From Halobacteriovoraceae bacterium (lineage in GTDB: Bacteria > Bdellovibrionota > Bacteriovoracia > Bacteriovoracales > Bacteriovoracaceae): a stretch of DNA of 64,000 nt. The stretch is taken from positions 373,632 to 437,631 of the forward strand of contig PAVS01000001.1 in the NCBI GenBank assembly GCA_002713145.1, given 5' to 3'. The translations under genes were made by a program, and so were the position numbers. Each line of letters begins with the position of its first letter. The stretch's first letter is position 1. This document shows, piece by piece, positions 44,411-52,493 of this stretch. Below the pieces are notes generated by a model. The model was not told the DNA's origin and searched no databases. It saw nothing but the letters and a program-made list of their open reading frames with translations.

Positions 44411-45166
44411 TTAAAGTTCTTTTTTAGCTTTACTGACGAAGACGGATTTTGGATAGCTTTTGATAAGCTCTTCAAAAGTAGCCTTTGCCTTGTCAGTTTC
44501 GTTTTTCTGCTTAAAGTTCATACCAATATAATACAATGATCCAGGAGCTTTTGAGCTTCTTGGATACTTTGTATAAATTTTTGAGAAGTAGACGAGAGAT
44601 TGATCGTAGTCTTTGGCCCAATGTTCAAGTAGTCCTAGATTATAATAAACTTTATTTTTAGTCGCATTGCTGATTTTTCCTTGGGCAAGAACCTCTAGAT
44701 AGAGATCTTTTGCCTTTTTCTGTTTATTTGCTGTGAAAGCTTTATTGGCCTCTGCATAAAGACTATCTGATGATTTGCCTGACATCTCTGATAGCGTTCC
44801 TGTGACTTTTTTGATGAACCCTTTTTGAGTTTTTAGAGTCCCCTGCATTGTTTTTAATTGAACTTGCATCATTTGATTGTCTTCAGATAGGGCCTTGACT
44901 TGTTCTTGAAGCTGGGCAATTCTCTCGTTGATGCTTTGATAGGATTGCGCGCCTTCTGTTTGTGTTTTGTAATCAATTTCTTCAATTTGTCCTGTCGCTC
45001 TGGTAAGACTCCCTTTAAGTTCTTGAACTTCAATCCTAAGGTCGGCGATTATTTTAGAAGACTGGCTAAGTTGTCGATCGACATCTTGCTCCCGTTTTAT
45101 CTCTTCAGCTGTTTTAAAACACGAAGTAAAAATGAGTGGGATAGCAAACCATAAGCATTTGTTCAT
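44411..45166 (-). CDS. CpoB/YbgF-like coiled-coil and TPR lipoprotein
   Basis: A 251-residue envelope protein in the place of CpoB, which links the Tol-Pal system to peptidoglycan synthesis. The signal ends FTSC, so unlike E. coli CpoB it appears to be a lipoprotein. A coiled coil covers about residues 25-125. The C-terminal part has TPR repeats (AEANKAFTANKQKKAKDLYLE and on). The closing sequence SYPKSVFVSKAKKEL is typical of the YbgF family. It lies two genes downstream of pal. TolA, TolB, TolQ and TolR are not here. Confidence 0.88.
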   Translation of the reverse strand: MNKCLWFAIPLIFTSCFKTAEEIKREQDVDRQLSQSSKIIADLRIEVQELKGSLTRATGQIEEIDYKTQTEGAQSYQSINERIAQLQEQVKALSEDNQMMQVQLKTMQGTLKTQKGFIKKVTGTLSEMSGKSSDSLYAEANKAFTANKQKKAKDLYLEVLAQGKISNATKNKVYYNLGLLEHWAKDYDQSLVYFSKIYTKYPRSSKAPGSLYYIGMNFKQKNETDKAKATFEELIKSYPKSVFVSKAKKEL

Positions 45167-45210
45167 AGAAATCTCCTATGAGAAAATCTTAGCATTATCA
45201 AAGGGCCTTG

Positions 45211-45507
45211 TTAATTTTCTTGAGTCGCTTTTTTTATCGCTGCGAATTCTGCTTGTTCTGCAAACTTTTGAGAGAGGGTAGCGTATTGCTTGGCTTTATT
45301 AAAATATTTTCTACGGTAAGCAGACTTAGCTTTCAGGTAATAGACTTCTGCTTTTCTAAATAAGCCAGGTGCATGGACTTCGGCTTTTGAGGATTTAGCA
45401 GCAAGAAAGGCTGCTTGAGCCATATTCATTTCTTCTTTAGGGCGCGTGGTAGTCAAACCACACGCCGTCAAGAATATCGAAAGAACAATTAATTTGGTTA
45501 TAGACAT
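45211..45507 (-). CDS. Small DUF4398-like lipoprotein
   Basis: A 98-residue lipoprotein with lipobox LTAC. The mature part is a helical hairpin rich in Ala and Lys with regular Ala spacing (AQAAFLAAKSSKAEVHAPGL, KAEVYYLKAKSAY), the look of DUF4398 proteins that accompany Pal and TPR proteins. It is 2 bp after pal with no clear ribosome-binding site, and its start codon is in a perfect hairpin with the pal stop codon, so it probably depends on pal translation. Confidence 0.8.
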   Translation of the reverse strand: MSITKLIVLSIFLTACGLTTTRPKEEMNMAQAAFLAAKSSKAEVHAPGLFRKAEVYYLKAKSAYRRKYFNKAKQYATLSQKFAEQAEFAAIKKATQEN

Positions 45508-45526
45508 TATTACTTAGCAGTAATAA
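45507..45526 (-). promoter_or_regulatory. Hairpin joining the pal stop and the DUF4398 start
   Basis: TTATTACT (45507-45514) and AGTAATAA (45519-45526) form a perfect 8-bp stem with a 4-nt loop. It spans the pal stop codon (45512-45510) and the first base of the downstream ATG (45507). It may lower translation of the second gene or protect the 3' end of an abundant pal message. Confidence 0.4.
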
Positions 45527-46022
45527 CGAAATTGGCTCTTCTATTTTTTGCCCATGACTCTTCGTCATGTCCATAAGCAACTGGCTTTTCTTTACCGTAA
45601 GTTACAGTATCAATTCTAGCTGCACTTACTCCTAGGGCCTCTAAGTACTCTTTAACAGCTCTTGCTCTTCTTTCACCTAGAGCGGCGTTATACTGTATTC
45701 CACCTCTTTCATCAGCGTGACCTTCAACTTGAATCTGAACCATTTCAGCCATTTTAAGTGCTTCAGCGTTAGCTTCTAAATTCTCTCTTGCAACACCAGA
45801 TAGGGCAGATGAGTCAAATTCAAAATAGATTGTTTTAAGTGGTCCAGCAGTTCCATCGTCAGATGTACCTTGAAGCTCGAATTCTCCATTAGTAGCAGCA
45901 TCGTCGATCATTGTTTCGCCTGTGCTATCACTTCCAGCCTCTTTTTTAGGAGCACTTGAACATCCAACAAATACAGCAGCCATTAAAAGAGAGGTTAAAC
46001 TTAGTTTGATTAAATCCTTCAT
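45510..46022 (-). CDS. pal: Peptidoglycan-associated lipoprotein Pal
   Basis: Outer-membrane lipoprotein that binds peptidoglycan. The signal ends in VGC (lipobox), followed by an acidic linker, and the OmpA-C domain is at about 60-170. The diaminopimelate-binding pattern is visible: QVEGHADERGG, then YNAALGERRARAVKEYL. The 170-residue length is normal. ATG 46022 follows AAGGAAAG. It is first in a long same-strand run (pal, DUF4398, cpoB-like, cytochrome, tsaD, rsmA, smpB and a small gene) with mostly overlapping or abutting ends. Confidence 0.95.
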   Translation of the reverse strand: MKDLIKLSLTSLLMAAVFVGCSSAPKKEAGSDSTGETMIDDAATNGEFELQGTSDDGTAGPLKTIYFEFDSSALSGVARENLEANAEALKMAEMVQIQVEGHADERGGIQYNAALGERRARAVKEYLEALGVSAARIDTVTYGKEKPVAYGHDEESWAKNRRANFVITAK

Positions 46023-46155
46023 TAGATCTTTCCTTTTTATAAACGTTTTACAATAAGATATTGAAATCTCATTTTATTATGACAGAAACTTTCAGATTTT
46101 GAAGTCTTTTCGATAGATTAAAATAATTTCTTAAACTGAAGAATGCGCTGCACTC

Positions 46156-46175
46156 TTTGACATGTAACCGTCAAA
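46156..46175 (+). promoter_or_regulatory. Upstream dyad, candidate enhancer-binding-protein site
   Basis: TTTGAC (46156-46161), an 8-bp spacer, GTCAAA (46170-46175): a perfect inverted repeat centred about 103 bp upstream of the predicted start of the sigma-54 transcript. That is the distance range where activators of sigma-54 polymerase usually bind. Confidence 0.4.
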
Positions 46176-46242
46176 ATTCCAACTCCCAAAAAATTAAAAG
46201 TGCTCCATTTGGCGATTGAAGCGAAACAGGCTTTTTAAAAGT

Positions 46243-46258
46243 TGGCACATGCTTTGCT
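46243..46258 (+). promoter_or_regulatory. Sigma-54 (RpoN) promoter
   Basis: TGGCAC at 46243-46248, then five bases, then TTGCT at 46254-46258. The -24 GG and -12 GC are exactly ten bases apart, as the consensus (TGGCACG-N4-TTGC) demands; only the base after TGGCAC differs. No protein gene lies downstream before the terminator, so its product should be an RNA that starts near 46268. Confidence 0.75.
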
Positions 46259-46267
46259 ATATATATT

Positions 46268-46365
46268 GGTGTGTGTGTTGGGGTTATAGAAAAAGGATTT
46301 TTTTATAACTTCTCCTTATGTCTCTCAAAAAAGCCTATCAGTTCCTGGTAGGCTTTTTTATTTTT
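46268..46365 (+). ncRNA. Candidate sigma-54-dependent small RNA with anti-SD segment
   Basis: About 97 nt between the sigma-54 promoter and a strong terminator. It has four parts. First is a GU-rich 5' end (GGTGTGTGTGTTGG). Second is a 12-bp hairpin, 46283-46294 with 46298-46309, including one G-T pair and a GGA loop. Third is a single-stranded pyrimidine-rich segment (46310-46326) that contains TCTCCTTA, the exact complement of TAAGGAGA. Fourth is a 15-bp terminator hairpin. No reading frame of size lies inside. The layout fits a regulatory RNA that pairs with ribosome-binding sites. It is not a family I know. Confidence 0.6.
46327..46365. terminator. Strong bidirectional intrinsic terminator
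   Basis: AAAAAAGCCTATCAG (46327-46341) and CTGGTAGGCTTTTTT (46345-46359) form a 15-bp stem with one G-T pair and a 3-nt loop; T-rich sequence continues to 46365. It ends the candidate small RNA on the plus strand. On the minus strand it lies 15 bp past the stop of the arginase-fold gene and has a U run there as well. Confidence 0.93.
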
Positions 46366-46380
46366 AGCTCTCATGAACTT

Positions 46381-47274
46381 TTAGCTTTCTTGAAAAAAAT
46401 CATAAATTAAACCAGCAATGATTCTAGAGCCCTTCTGCGAAAGGTTGTCCATGATGGGATTGTATTCATAAATTCCAAAAATCTGTTGATGGTCTGGGTG
46501 GTTTTGCTGCAAATATGAAATAACTTTTCGCACTAAGTTTTGTCCAAATCCATTATGATTTGGCGCGCTAACAGCCTCCATTTCTTCTGCGGATAAACCA
46601 TCAGCATCTAGGCTTAAAATGAAAATTGCATCTTTTGAAATCTCTATTTTTTCTAAGTTAGTTATTACTTGATGGAAAAGCTCTGAGTCCACAAGATCTT
46701 TTTTGTAGATAAGTGATTGTTGGATATTTGTTAGATTACCTAAAGTACTCGTGGAGTTGGCGTAGTGATGAACACCAATTTGTATAAGCGATGTTTGAGT
46801 CGGCTTAAGCATATCAAAATCTCGAAACGGAGTTCCTGAATGGTGAATTTTATCGACACGAGTGTCACAGTGGGCATCGAAATTCAAAATAATGATTTGT
46901 TTTTTAGAATATTCTAGTGCACGCAACAAGGGATAGACATGATCGTGGCCACCTCCTAAATGGATCGATTTTCGAACTAATGTTTGAGCTAAACATGATT
47001 TGATTGTCTCAGATTCTTTTTCTTGCGCTTTTTCAAAATTAATTAACTCTTCTGACTGATCAGAAACTTCAATAACGGCTATTTCATTTATAGCAAGGTG
47101 GTCTTGCATCTTTTTCAGGTTATTTAGAATACATTGAGGTCCGAAACGAGCTCCATTTCGTCCAAGATTTTTTCTGACTCCAATATCGCTACTAGAACAA
47201 AAAATGAGAGCTGATTCTGGTGTTGGTTTTAACTTAAATTTCGGTGATAGTGACTCTAAATGGCGATTTTTCAT
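46381..47274 (-). CDS. Ureohydrolase (arginase/agmatinase/formimidoylglutamase family)
   Basis: A 297-residue dimanganese hydrolase that cleaves guanidino or formimino compounds. Metal motifs are all visible: GGGHDH, NFDAHCDTRVD and SLDADGLS. The sequence near IHHSGTPFRDFDML and EAVSAPNHNGFG fits the formimidoylglutamase (HutG) or agmatinase side of the family more than arginase; I cannot tell which from sequence alone. It is a single gene with a strong terminator after it and is divergent from the GYF-domain gene across 40 bp. A place in amino acid catabolism fits the ald gene. Confidence 0.88.
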   Translation of the reverse strand: MKNRHLESLSPKFKLKPTPESALIFCSSSDIGVRKNLGRNGARFGPQCILNNLKKMQDHLAINEIAVIEVSDQSEELINFEKAQEKESETIKSCLAQTLVRKSIHLGGGHDHVYPLLRALEYSKKQIIILNFDAHCDTRVDKIHHSGTPFRDFDMLKPTQTSLIQIGVHHYANSTSTLGNLTNIQQSLIYKKDLVDSELFHQVITNLEKIEISKDAIFILSLDADGLSAEEMEAVSAPNHNGFGQNLVRKVISYLQQNHPDHQQIFGIYEYNPIMDNLSQKGSRIIAGLIYDFFQES

Positions 47275-47314
47275 TGTGAGAACCTTTAATCTATAAGATA
47301 CTTAGTATAATGCT

Positions 47315-48763
47315 ATGGATTGGTTTTTAATAAAAGAAAATGAACATTTGGGTCCTTTTGATGAAGAGACCATACGAGAATTATTTGCTGATGGCCAATG
47401 CTCTGAAGATGATCAAGTGTGGAAAGATGGATGGGCGGACGCTAAAACCTTTGCAGAAGTTTTTTTAGAGGATGACCCGTCAAATTCATTTCGTTCTTTA
47501 AGTGAAAAACTTATTCCAACTGGTGACGTAGACGAAGATGAGGACCTCGATGAGGGCCCTCCTCCGCTCCCTCCTCTCCCAGTCATGAATTCAAAAAAAA
47601 CGGATGAACCTCCCCATGCAGGAGAGATAAAACCAACTCACATGACTGAAGTTCCCTTCGAAGAAACTTCAAGTGTATCGAACGAAGAAGTAGAATCGTC
47701 TATTAGTTTGGATTTCGGTGCAGAAGAATTTGAAATTGATCAAAACGAGAAACGCCTACTAAGGATCGCTAGAAACCTGGCTATAGCATTAATCGTTGGG
47801 ATATTAATATTTACGGGTTATTTCTATTTTTTTAAAAGGGGCGAAATTTTCGAACGCCCAAAAATTATGACTCTTGGAGATTATGAACGTCTCTCTTCAG
47901 TAGCTTCTACTGATCCAAAAAAACTGGACTTTGCTTTTGCACTTGCTTCAGATAAGAGAACTCTATGGGCGTCTACCAACAGTCCTCTGGAAGGTGAGGT
48001 TTTCGTAAATTTAAAAAGTAAAAAGGGGAGAGTCCTAGGCAGAGATGTAGAAGTTAAAGCGAAGGGATATTTGAAAGAGCGCTTAGTTATTTTTTCTGAT
48101 TTTCAATTTGTTCAGGGGACAAAATTTATTGATGGATTCTATGATGTTGAAATCTACACAGTGGATGACTTAAAAATTCCTTTGCTTGCCGGAATAAACT
48201 TTAACCCTGATAGACAATTTCGATTTATCAATGAGTTTCTAATTACAAGTATGAATAGAGAAGATTTTAATCAACAACTAGAACGATTTGCTTCAAAAAG
48301 AAAGATGAATTCATCAGAGTTTTGGCTAGAAATTGCTGAGAAGTATCGGACGGTAAGAAGTATAACGGAGCAAATTAGGGCAGGCTTTGTTAAAGTATTG
48401 CAAACTCCGAGTAAAAACTATCAGGAGGCGATCAAAAGTTTTAAAGATGATTATGCAAACCGCTATGGGGTCTTTTTTACTTCATTTGTAAGAGACAATG
48501 AAAGTAGCTACGAGCGGCTCGTTGATAAAGAGTTTGATGAGCGGATCGAGGTCATGGCAAGTTATAATGAGCTTTCAAATCTTTCTAAAAAAATTGGCGC
48601 TGAATCCGTTTCACTTTTGGACGAAGTTGAAGCGACAAACCCATCCGAAAAGCAGCAGGAACAATGGGATAAGTTCTCTCGTGAGGCTTTAATTCCCTTT
48701 AATTTAATTATTGCAGAATGCGAAAGAAAATTGGCACTTTTAAAAAGTCGTACTGAACAATAA
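47315..48763 (+). CDS. GYF_2-domain membrane protein, hypothetical
   Basis: A 482-residue protein. The first 50 residues are a GYF_2 domain (DWFLIKENEHLGPFDEETI, then DQVWKDGWADAKTF), a module that in bacteria often sits at the N terminus of membrane proteins. An acidic, Pro-rich linker follows (GPPPLPPLPVM near residue 90), then a membrane segment at about 152-172 and a 300-residue extracytoplasmic, helical domain I do not recognise. There is no Shine-Dalgarno sequence before ATG 47315, and a TATAAT lies just 3 bp upstream of it. The function is unknown. Confidence 0.75.
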   Translation: MDWFLIKENEHLGPFDEETIRELFADGQCSEDDQVWKDGWADAKTFAEVFLEDDPSNSFRSLSEKLIPTGDVDEDEDLDEGPPPLPPLPVMNSKKTDEPPHAGEIKPTHMTEVPFEETSSVSNEEVESSISLDFGAEEFEIDQNEKRLLRIARNLAIALIVGILIFTGYFYFFKRGEIFERPKIMTLGDYERLSSVASTDPKKLDFAFALASDKRTLWASTNSPLEGEVFVNLKSKKGRVLGRDVEVKAKGYLKERLVIFSDFQFVQGTKFIDGFYDVEIYTVDDLKIPLLAGINFNPDRQFRFINEFLITSMNREDFNQQLERFASKRKMNSSEFWLEIAEKYRTVRSITEQIRAGFVKVLQTPSKNYQEAIKSFKDDYANRYGVFFTSFVRDNESSYERLVDKEFDERIEVMASYNELSNLSKKIGAESVSLLDEVEATNPSEKQQEQWDKFSREALIPFNLIIAECERKLALLKSRTEQ

Positions 48764-48764
48764 T

Positions 48765-49631
48765 TTAAATCAGTTGTTGGCTAGGCTCTCTCTGAGCAAC
48801 ACCAGCCTCATCTAAAACGTATCTGCCTTTATCATCAATTTTAAGCGTTCCGCCCCAAGTATCTAGGTCATGTTCAAAAACCATTTTTAGTTTTCTCTCT
48901 GTGATCATTTCGTAAAACTTCTCTTTGAAGACTGTGGTGACACCCGGTTCAATATCATACCCCATCACCCACGGAACATGCACGTGATGGCTCATAGGAA
49001 CGAGGTCTGCCATATAAATATGACCAGCCACAATGGGGTGTACCATATAGGGAGTGTGTCCAAAACTAATTCTATATTCAATTTGAGTTCCCTCGTCTTC
49101 TAAAATGACTCCGCTATCTTCGATTAAAAAGTGAACTAGGTTCTGTTCTTTAGCTTTTTCAATAAGAGGTTTGAAATAATCACTTTGAAAGGAGCCACTG
49201 TCTCTCAGGGTTGGATTGAGTCCATATTCATAATGTTTTTGGTGCAAGTGAAGTGTAGCGTCGGGAAATAAGCTTTCTCCCTTTCTCTCCGTTAATCCTC
49301 CAACATGGTCGAAGTGAAGATGCGTGAGAATAATATCTGTAATATCCTTTGGATCAAGTCCGACATTCTTAAGTGAGCCAATTAAACCTTGATGCTTAGT
49401 TTCAATATTAAACTGATTTTCAAATTTTTCTCCGTGGTAATGTCCGATACCAGTATCAATAAGAATATTTTTATTTTTTGTTTGAACCAGCATGACTCTT
49501 AATGCCATAGGAATCCGATTTAATTCATCCGGTTTGATTTTTTTCTCCCATAATGGTTTCGGGATAATTCCAAACATCGCACCACCGTCTAGAGCGAATG
49601 TTGCAGGATGTAGAAGATGAAGTTTTGTCAC
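48765..49631 (-). CDS. Metallo-beta-lactamase-fold hydrolase
   Basis: A 288-residue zinc hydrolase. The metal motif is LTHLHFDHVGG, with further ligand His in FGHTPYMVHP and a final EHDLDTWGG. The N-terminal GGAMFGIIPKPLW and the overall length are like N-acyl homoserine lactonase/MBL hydrolases of the AttM/AiiA type, but that is not enough to name the substrate. GTG 49631 is the start, with GAGGAGG upstream. Single gene, divergent from sucC. Confidence 0.9.
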   Translation of the reverse strand: MTKLHLLHPATFALDGGAMFGIIPKPLWEKKIKPDELNRIPMALRVMLVQTKNKNILIDTGIGHYHGEKFENQFNIETKHQGLIGSLKNVGLDPKDITDIILTHLHFDHVGGLTERKGESLFPDATLHLHQKHYEYGLNPTLRDSGSFQSDYFKPLIEKAKEQNLVHFLIEDSGVILEDEGTQIEYRISFGHTPYMVHPIVAGHIYMADLVPMSHHVHVPWVMGYDIEPGVTTVFKEKFYEMITERKLKMVFEHDLDTWGGTLKIDDKGRYVLDEAGVAQREPSQQLI

Positions 49632-49688
49632 GGAGCCTCCTCGTTGATTCCTCGCATTGTATACAGCTTTTTTAAATCAAGCAATTAG

Positions 49689-49716
49689 TTGATAAGGAGT
49701 AAAAAACCACTATAAT
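49689..49716 (+). promoter_or_regulatory. Promoter of the sucCD-ndk operon
   Basis: TTGATA (49689-49694), a 16-bp spacer, and TATAAT (49711-49716). It lies 47 bp upstream of the sucC ATG and has AAGGAG between. This is the best sigma-70-type match in the window. Confidence 0.75.
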
Positions 49717-49763
49717 GATGAAGATTCTTGAATTGGCCTATGAAGCATTAATAAGGAGTTCTA

Positions 49764-50933
49764 ATGAACATTCATGAGTATCAAGCGAAAGAGCTTATGC
49801 GGCAAGCGGACATAAGCGTGCTAGAAAGTGGTACTGCTAAAAGTGGAGATGAAGCCCTTGAAGTAGCAAAAAAAATTGGTGGAAGTATTTGGGTTGTTAA
49901 AGCACAAATTCACGCCGGAGGAAGAGGAAAAGGTGGTGGAGTTAGAATCGCTAAGTCTTTAGACGAAGTGAAGAAGCATGCCGATGATATGATGGGGATG
50001 AATTTGGTCACTCATCAAACAGGACCTGAAGGTAAAACTGTTAATACGATTTTAGTTGAAGCTGGCTGTGATATTGATCATGAGTACTATGTTGGTATTG
50101 TTTTAGACAGAGACTCTTCTAAGATTACCATGATGGCCTCAAGCGAAGGTGGAGTTGATATCGAAGAAGTTGCAGCAAAGACTCCTGAAAAAATTATAAA
50201 AGTTTCTATCGACCCCGCTGTTGGGTTCTCAGGTTTTGCAGCAAGAAAGCTTGGATATGGAATTGGACTTAAGGGAGACACTCTTAAGAAAGCTTCTAAG
50301 TTCTTTCAAGGCCTTTACGACTTATATATCAAAAAAGATTGCTCTATCGTTGAAATCAATCCTCTCGTTACAACGAAAGGTGGAGATGTAATCGCTTTAG
50401 ATGCAAAGATGAATTTCGATGATAATGCTCTTTACAGAAATAAAGATATCGAAGAGCTAAGAGACGAGTCTGAAGAAAGTGCGCAAGAGCTAGAAGCTGG
50501 TAAATATGGTCTTTCTTATATTTCCCTTGATGGAAATATTGGATGTCTTGTTAATGGTGCAGGTCTTGCAATGGGGACTTTGGATATCATAAAGCTTCAT
50601 GGTGGAAATCCAGCTAACTTCCTAGATGTCGGGGGAGGAGCGACAAAAGAAACGGTTCAAAAAGCTTTTGAAATCATTTTGGAAGATTCAAACGTAACTG
50701 CAATTCTAGTTAATATCTTTGGTGGGATCATGAAGTGTGACATTATTGCCGAAGGTGTCGTGGCGGCAGCAAAAGAGTTGTCCTTAAAAGTACCACTCGT
50801 TGTTAGACTAGAGGGAACAAACGTAAATATTGGAAAGAAAATTTTAAGTGAGTCAGGACTGGCCATTACACCAGCGGATGACCTTGCGGATGCGGCAGCT
50901 AAAGTCGTTGAAGCTGCTAAAGGGGGGGCATAA
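49764..50933 (+). CDS. sucC: Succinyl-CoA synthetase beta subunit
   Basis: Beta subunit of the TCA-cycle enzyme that makes ATP or GTP from succinyl-CoA. It has 389 residues with the ATP-grasp domain at the N terminus ([30 protein letters not shown]) and the CoA-ligase part at the C terminus ([16 protein letters not shown]). All is of normal length. The ribosome-binding site AAGGAG is strong. It is 1 bp before the sucD start and leads a unit with sucD and ndk. Confidence 0.97.
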   Translation: MNIHEYQAKELMRQADISVLESGTAKSGDEALEVAKKIGGSIWVVKAQIHAGGRGKGGGVRIAKSLDEVKKHADDMMGMNLVTHQTGPEGKTVNTILVEAGCDIDHEYYVGIVLDRDSSKITMMASSEGGVDIEEVAAKTPEKIIKVSIDPAVGFSGFAARKLGYGIGLKGDTLKKASKFFQGLYDLYIKKDCSIVEINPLVTTKGGDVIALDAKMNFDDNALYRNKDIEELRDESEESAQELEAGKYGLSYISLDGNIGCLVNGAGLAMGTLDIIKLHGGNPANFLDVGGGATKETVQKAFEIILEDSNVTAILVNIFGGIMKCDIIAEGVVAAAKELSLKVPLVVRLEGTNVNIGKKILSESGLAITPADDLADAAAKVVEAAKGGA

Positions 50934-50934
50934 G

Positions 50935-51804
50935 ATGTCTGTTTTAGTTGGTAGAGATACAAAATTAATGACAGTCGGTGTGACTGGTAAACAAGGAACT
51001 TTTCATACTCTTCAATGTCGTGATTATGGTACTAATGTTGTTGGTGGTGTGACACCTGGTAAAGGTGGAATTAATCACGAAGGCATTCCCGTTTTTAATA
51101 CGATTGGTGAATGTGTGGAAAAAACGGAAGCAAATGTTGCGATGATTTTTGTTCCACCTCCGTTTGCAGCAGATTCAATTCTTGAATGCATTGATGCAAA
51201 GGTCCCCCTTATTATTTGTATTACGGAAGGTATTCCTATTAATGATATGGTAAAAGTTAAGGCTGCGATCAAAGGTTCTGACTCAAGATTAATCGGCCCT
51301 AACTGTCCTGGTATCATTACTCCTGGTGAAGCAAAGATCGGGATTATGCCAGGTCATATTCATATGCCAGGTAAAGTTGGAGTTATTTCTAGATCAGGAA
51401 CTCTTACATATGAGGCTGTTTATCAGTTAACTCAAAGAGAGATCGGTCAATCAACATGTGTTGGTATTGGTGGAGATCCGGTAAACGGAACAAACTTTAT
51501 TGATTGCCTCGAGCTTTTTGAAAAAGATCCAGATACTGAAGCCGTTATTATGATCGGGGAGATTGGTGGGAACGCTGAAACAGATGCTGCTCGTTGGATC
51601 AAAGAAAATATGACTAAGCCGGTAGTAAGCTTTATCGCTGGAGCCTCAGCGCCCAAAGGAAAGAGAATGGGGCATGCAGGTGCTATTATTTCAGGTGGAG
51701 ATGATACGGCAGAGGCAAAATACAAAGTTTTAGAAGAGTGCGGAATTACTATCGCAAGATCTCCAGCGGAGCTTGGAGCGAAAGTAGCTGAAGTACTAGG
51801 TTAA
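50935..51804 (+). CDS. sucD: Succinyl-CoA synthetase alpha subunit
   Basis: Alpha subunit, which binds CoA and carries the phospho-His. ATG 50935 ([20 protein letters not shown]) gives 289 residues, the usual size. The open frame back to 50848 is inside sucC and not used. Motifs are [10 protein letters not shown] for Co[21 protein letters not shown], and GHAGAIIS with the catalytic His. The G-rich end of sucC (GGGGGG at 50922-50927) acts as ribosome-binding site, so the two subunits are coupled. Confidence 0.97.
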   Translation: MSVLVGRDTKLMTVGVTGKQGTFHTLQCRDYGTNVVGGVTPGKGGINHEGIPVFNTIGECVEKTEANVAMIFVPPPFAADSILECIDAKVPLIICITEGIPINDMVKVKAAIKGSDSRLIGPNCPGIITPGEAKIGIMPGHIHMPGKVGVISRSGTLTYEAVYQLTQREIGQSTCVGIGGDPVNGTNFIDCLELFEKDPDTEAVIMIGEIGGNAETDAARWIKENMTKPVVSFIAGASAPKGKRMGHAGAIISGGDDTAEAKYKVLEECGITIARSPAELGAKVAEVLG

Positions 51805-51837
51805 AAAGATTTAAACTAATTTCTTAAGGAGATAAAA

Positions 51838-52266
51838 ATGGCCATTGAAAAAACATTTTCAATTATTAAACCAAACGCAACTGCAGACAATAATATCGGA
51901 AACATCATTGGAATGTTCGAAAAAGAAGGACTAAGAATTGCAGCAGCAAGATTTGTTCATCTAAGTAAAGAAAAAGCAGAAGGGTTCTATATTGAACATA
52001 AAGAGAGACCATTTTTTGGTGAGCTTGTTGATTTTATGACTTCTGGACCAGTCATGCTTATGTGTCTTGAAGGCGAAAATGCTGTCGCAAGAAATAGAGA
52101 GATTATGGGCGCGACAAACCCAGCGGAGGCTGCTGATGGGACAATCAGAAAGCTCTACGCTAAATCTATCGGGGAAAATGCGGTTCATGGTTCTGATTCA
52201 GCTCAGTCTGCAGAAAGAGAATTAGCTTATTTTTTCGAAAAATCTGATCTCATCGATAGATTCTAA
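51838..52266 (+). CDS. ndk: Nucleoside diphosphate kinase
   Basis: Balances NTP pools by a phospho-His mechanism. The 142 residues have [11 protein letters not shown], the EHKERPFF loop and the active-site His117 in NAVHGSDS. It is 33 bp after sucD. That order makes sense, since Ndk uses nucleotide from succinyl-CoA synthetase and the enzymes often associate. The ribosome-binding site TAAGGAGA (51825-51832) is the exact complement of the octamer in the candidate small RNA at 46311-46318. A terminator follows at 52298. Confidence 0.97.
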   Translation: MAIEKTFSIIKPNATADNNIGNIIGMFEKEGLRIAAARFVHLSKEKAEGFYIEHKERPFFGELVDFMTSGPVMLMCLEGENAVARNREIMGATNPAEAADGTIRKLYAKSIGENAVHGSDSAQSAERELAYFFEKSDLIDRF

Positions 52267-52297
52267 TTCTTCTATATAAATATAAAATATTTAAATT

Positions 52298-52325
52298 AAT
52301 GCCACCTGAAAGGGTGGCATTTAAA
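52298..52325 (+). terminator. Probable terminator of sucCD-ndk
   Basis: AATGCCACC (52298-52306) pairs with GGTGGCATT (52313-52321) in a perfect 9-bp stem, loop 6 nt. The tail (TTAAATTTTA) is only moderately T-rich. It is 32 bp after the ndk stop. Confidence 0.7.
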
Positions 52326-52347
52326 TTTTATATTTCTCATTCTTTAG

Positions 52348-52380
52348 TCAACATGATGAATGATTCCCTTAACATGTTGA
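52348..52380 (+). promoter_or_regulatory. 8-bp dyad upstream of carD
   Basis: TCAACATG (52348-52355) and CATGTTGA (52373-52380) are perfect inverted repeats, 17 bp apart. It lies 50 bp upstream of the -35 of the carD promoter, so it could be the site of a dimeric activator or repressor. No regulator is known. Confidence 0.35.
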
Positions 52381-52429
52381 ATTTATTGATCAAACAATTT
52401 CCTTTTGCCTTGTAATCTTTACAATCAAA

Positions 52430-52458
52430 TTGAGAGTCTTGTTACGCTGCGTTATAAA
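52430..52458 (+). promoter_or_regulatory. Promoter of the carD-like gene
   Basis: TTGAGA (52430-52435), exactly 17 bp, TATAAA (52453-52458), about 36 bp before the ATG at 52494 with AAGGA between. Four to five of six bases match in each box. Confidence 0.65.
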
Positions 52459-52493
52459 TATAGTAACTTTAGTATAAGTCTAAGGAAAAAAGT

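Larger units (their letters stand above)
46023..46380. other. 358-bp gene-free region between pal and the arginase-fold gene
   Basis: The largest non-coding stretch in the window. From left to right it holds the pal leader (46023 to about 46100), a TTTGAC-N8-GTCAAA dyad (46156-46175), a sigma-54 promoter (46243-46258), a candidate small RNA (about 46268-46365) and a bidirectional terminator (46327-46365). I found no reading frame of useful length in it. Confidence 0.8.

Noticed and set aside
46157-46162. TTGACA as a sigma-70 -35 box
   Set aside because: A perfect hexamer, but 16-18 bp downstream there is no -10-like sequence; it is better read as one arm of the dyad.
46270-46279. GTGTGTGTGT as a microsatellite
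   Set aside because: Only five dinucleotide units; it is better seen as the 5' end of the candidate small RNA.
47306-47311. TATAAT as promoter of the GYF-domain gene
   Set aside because: It ends 3 bp before the ATG, so transcription would begin inside the gene, and there is no -35 at proper distance.
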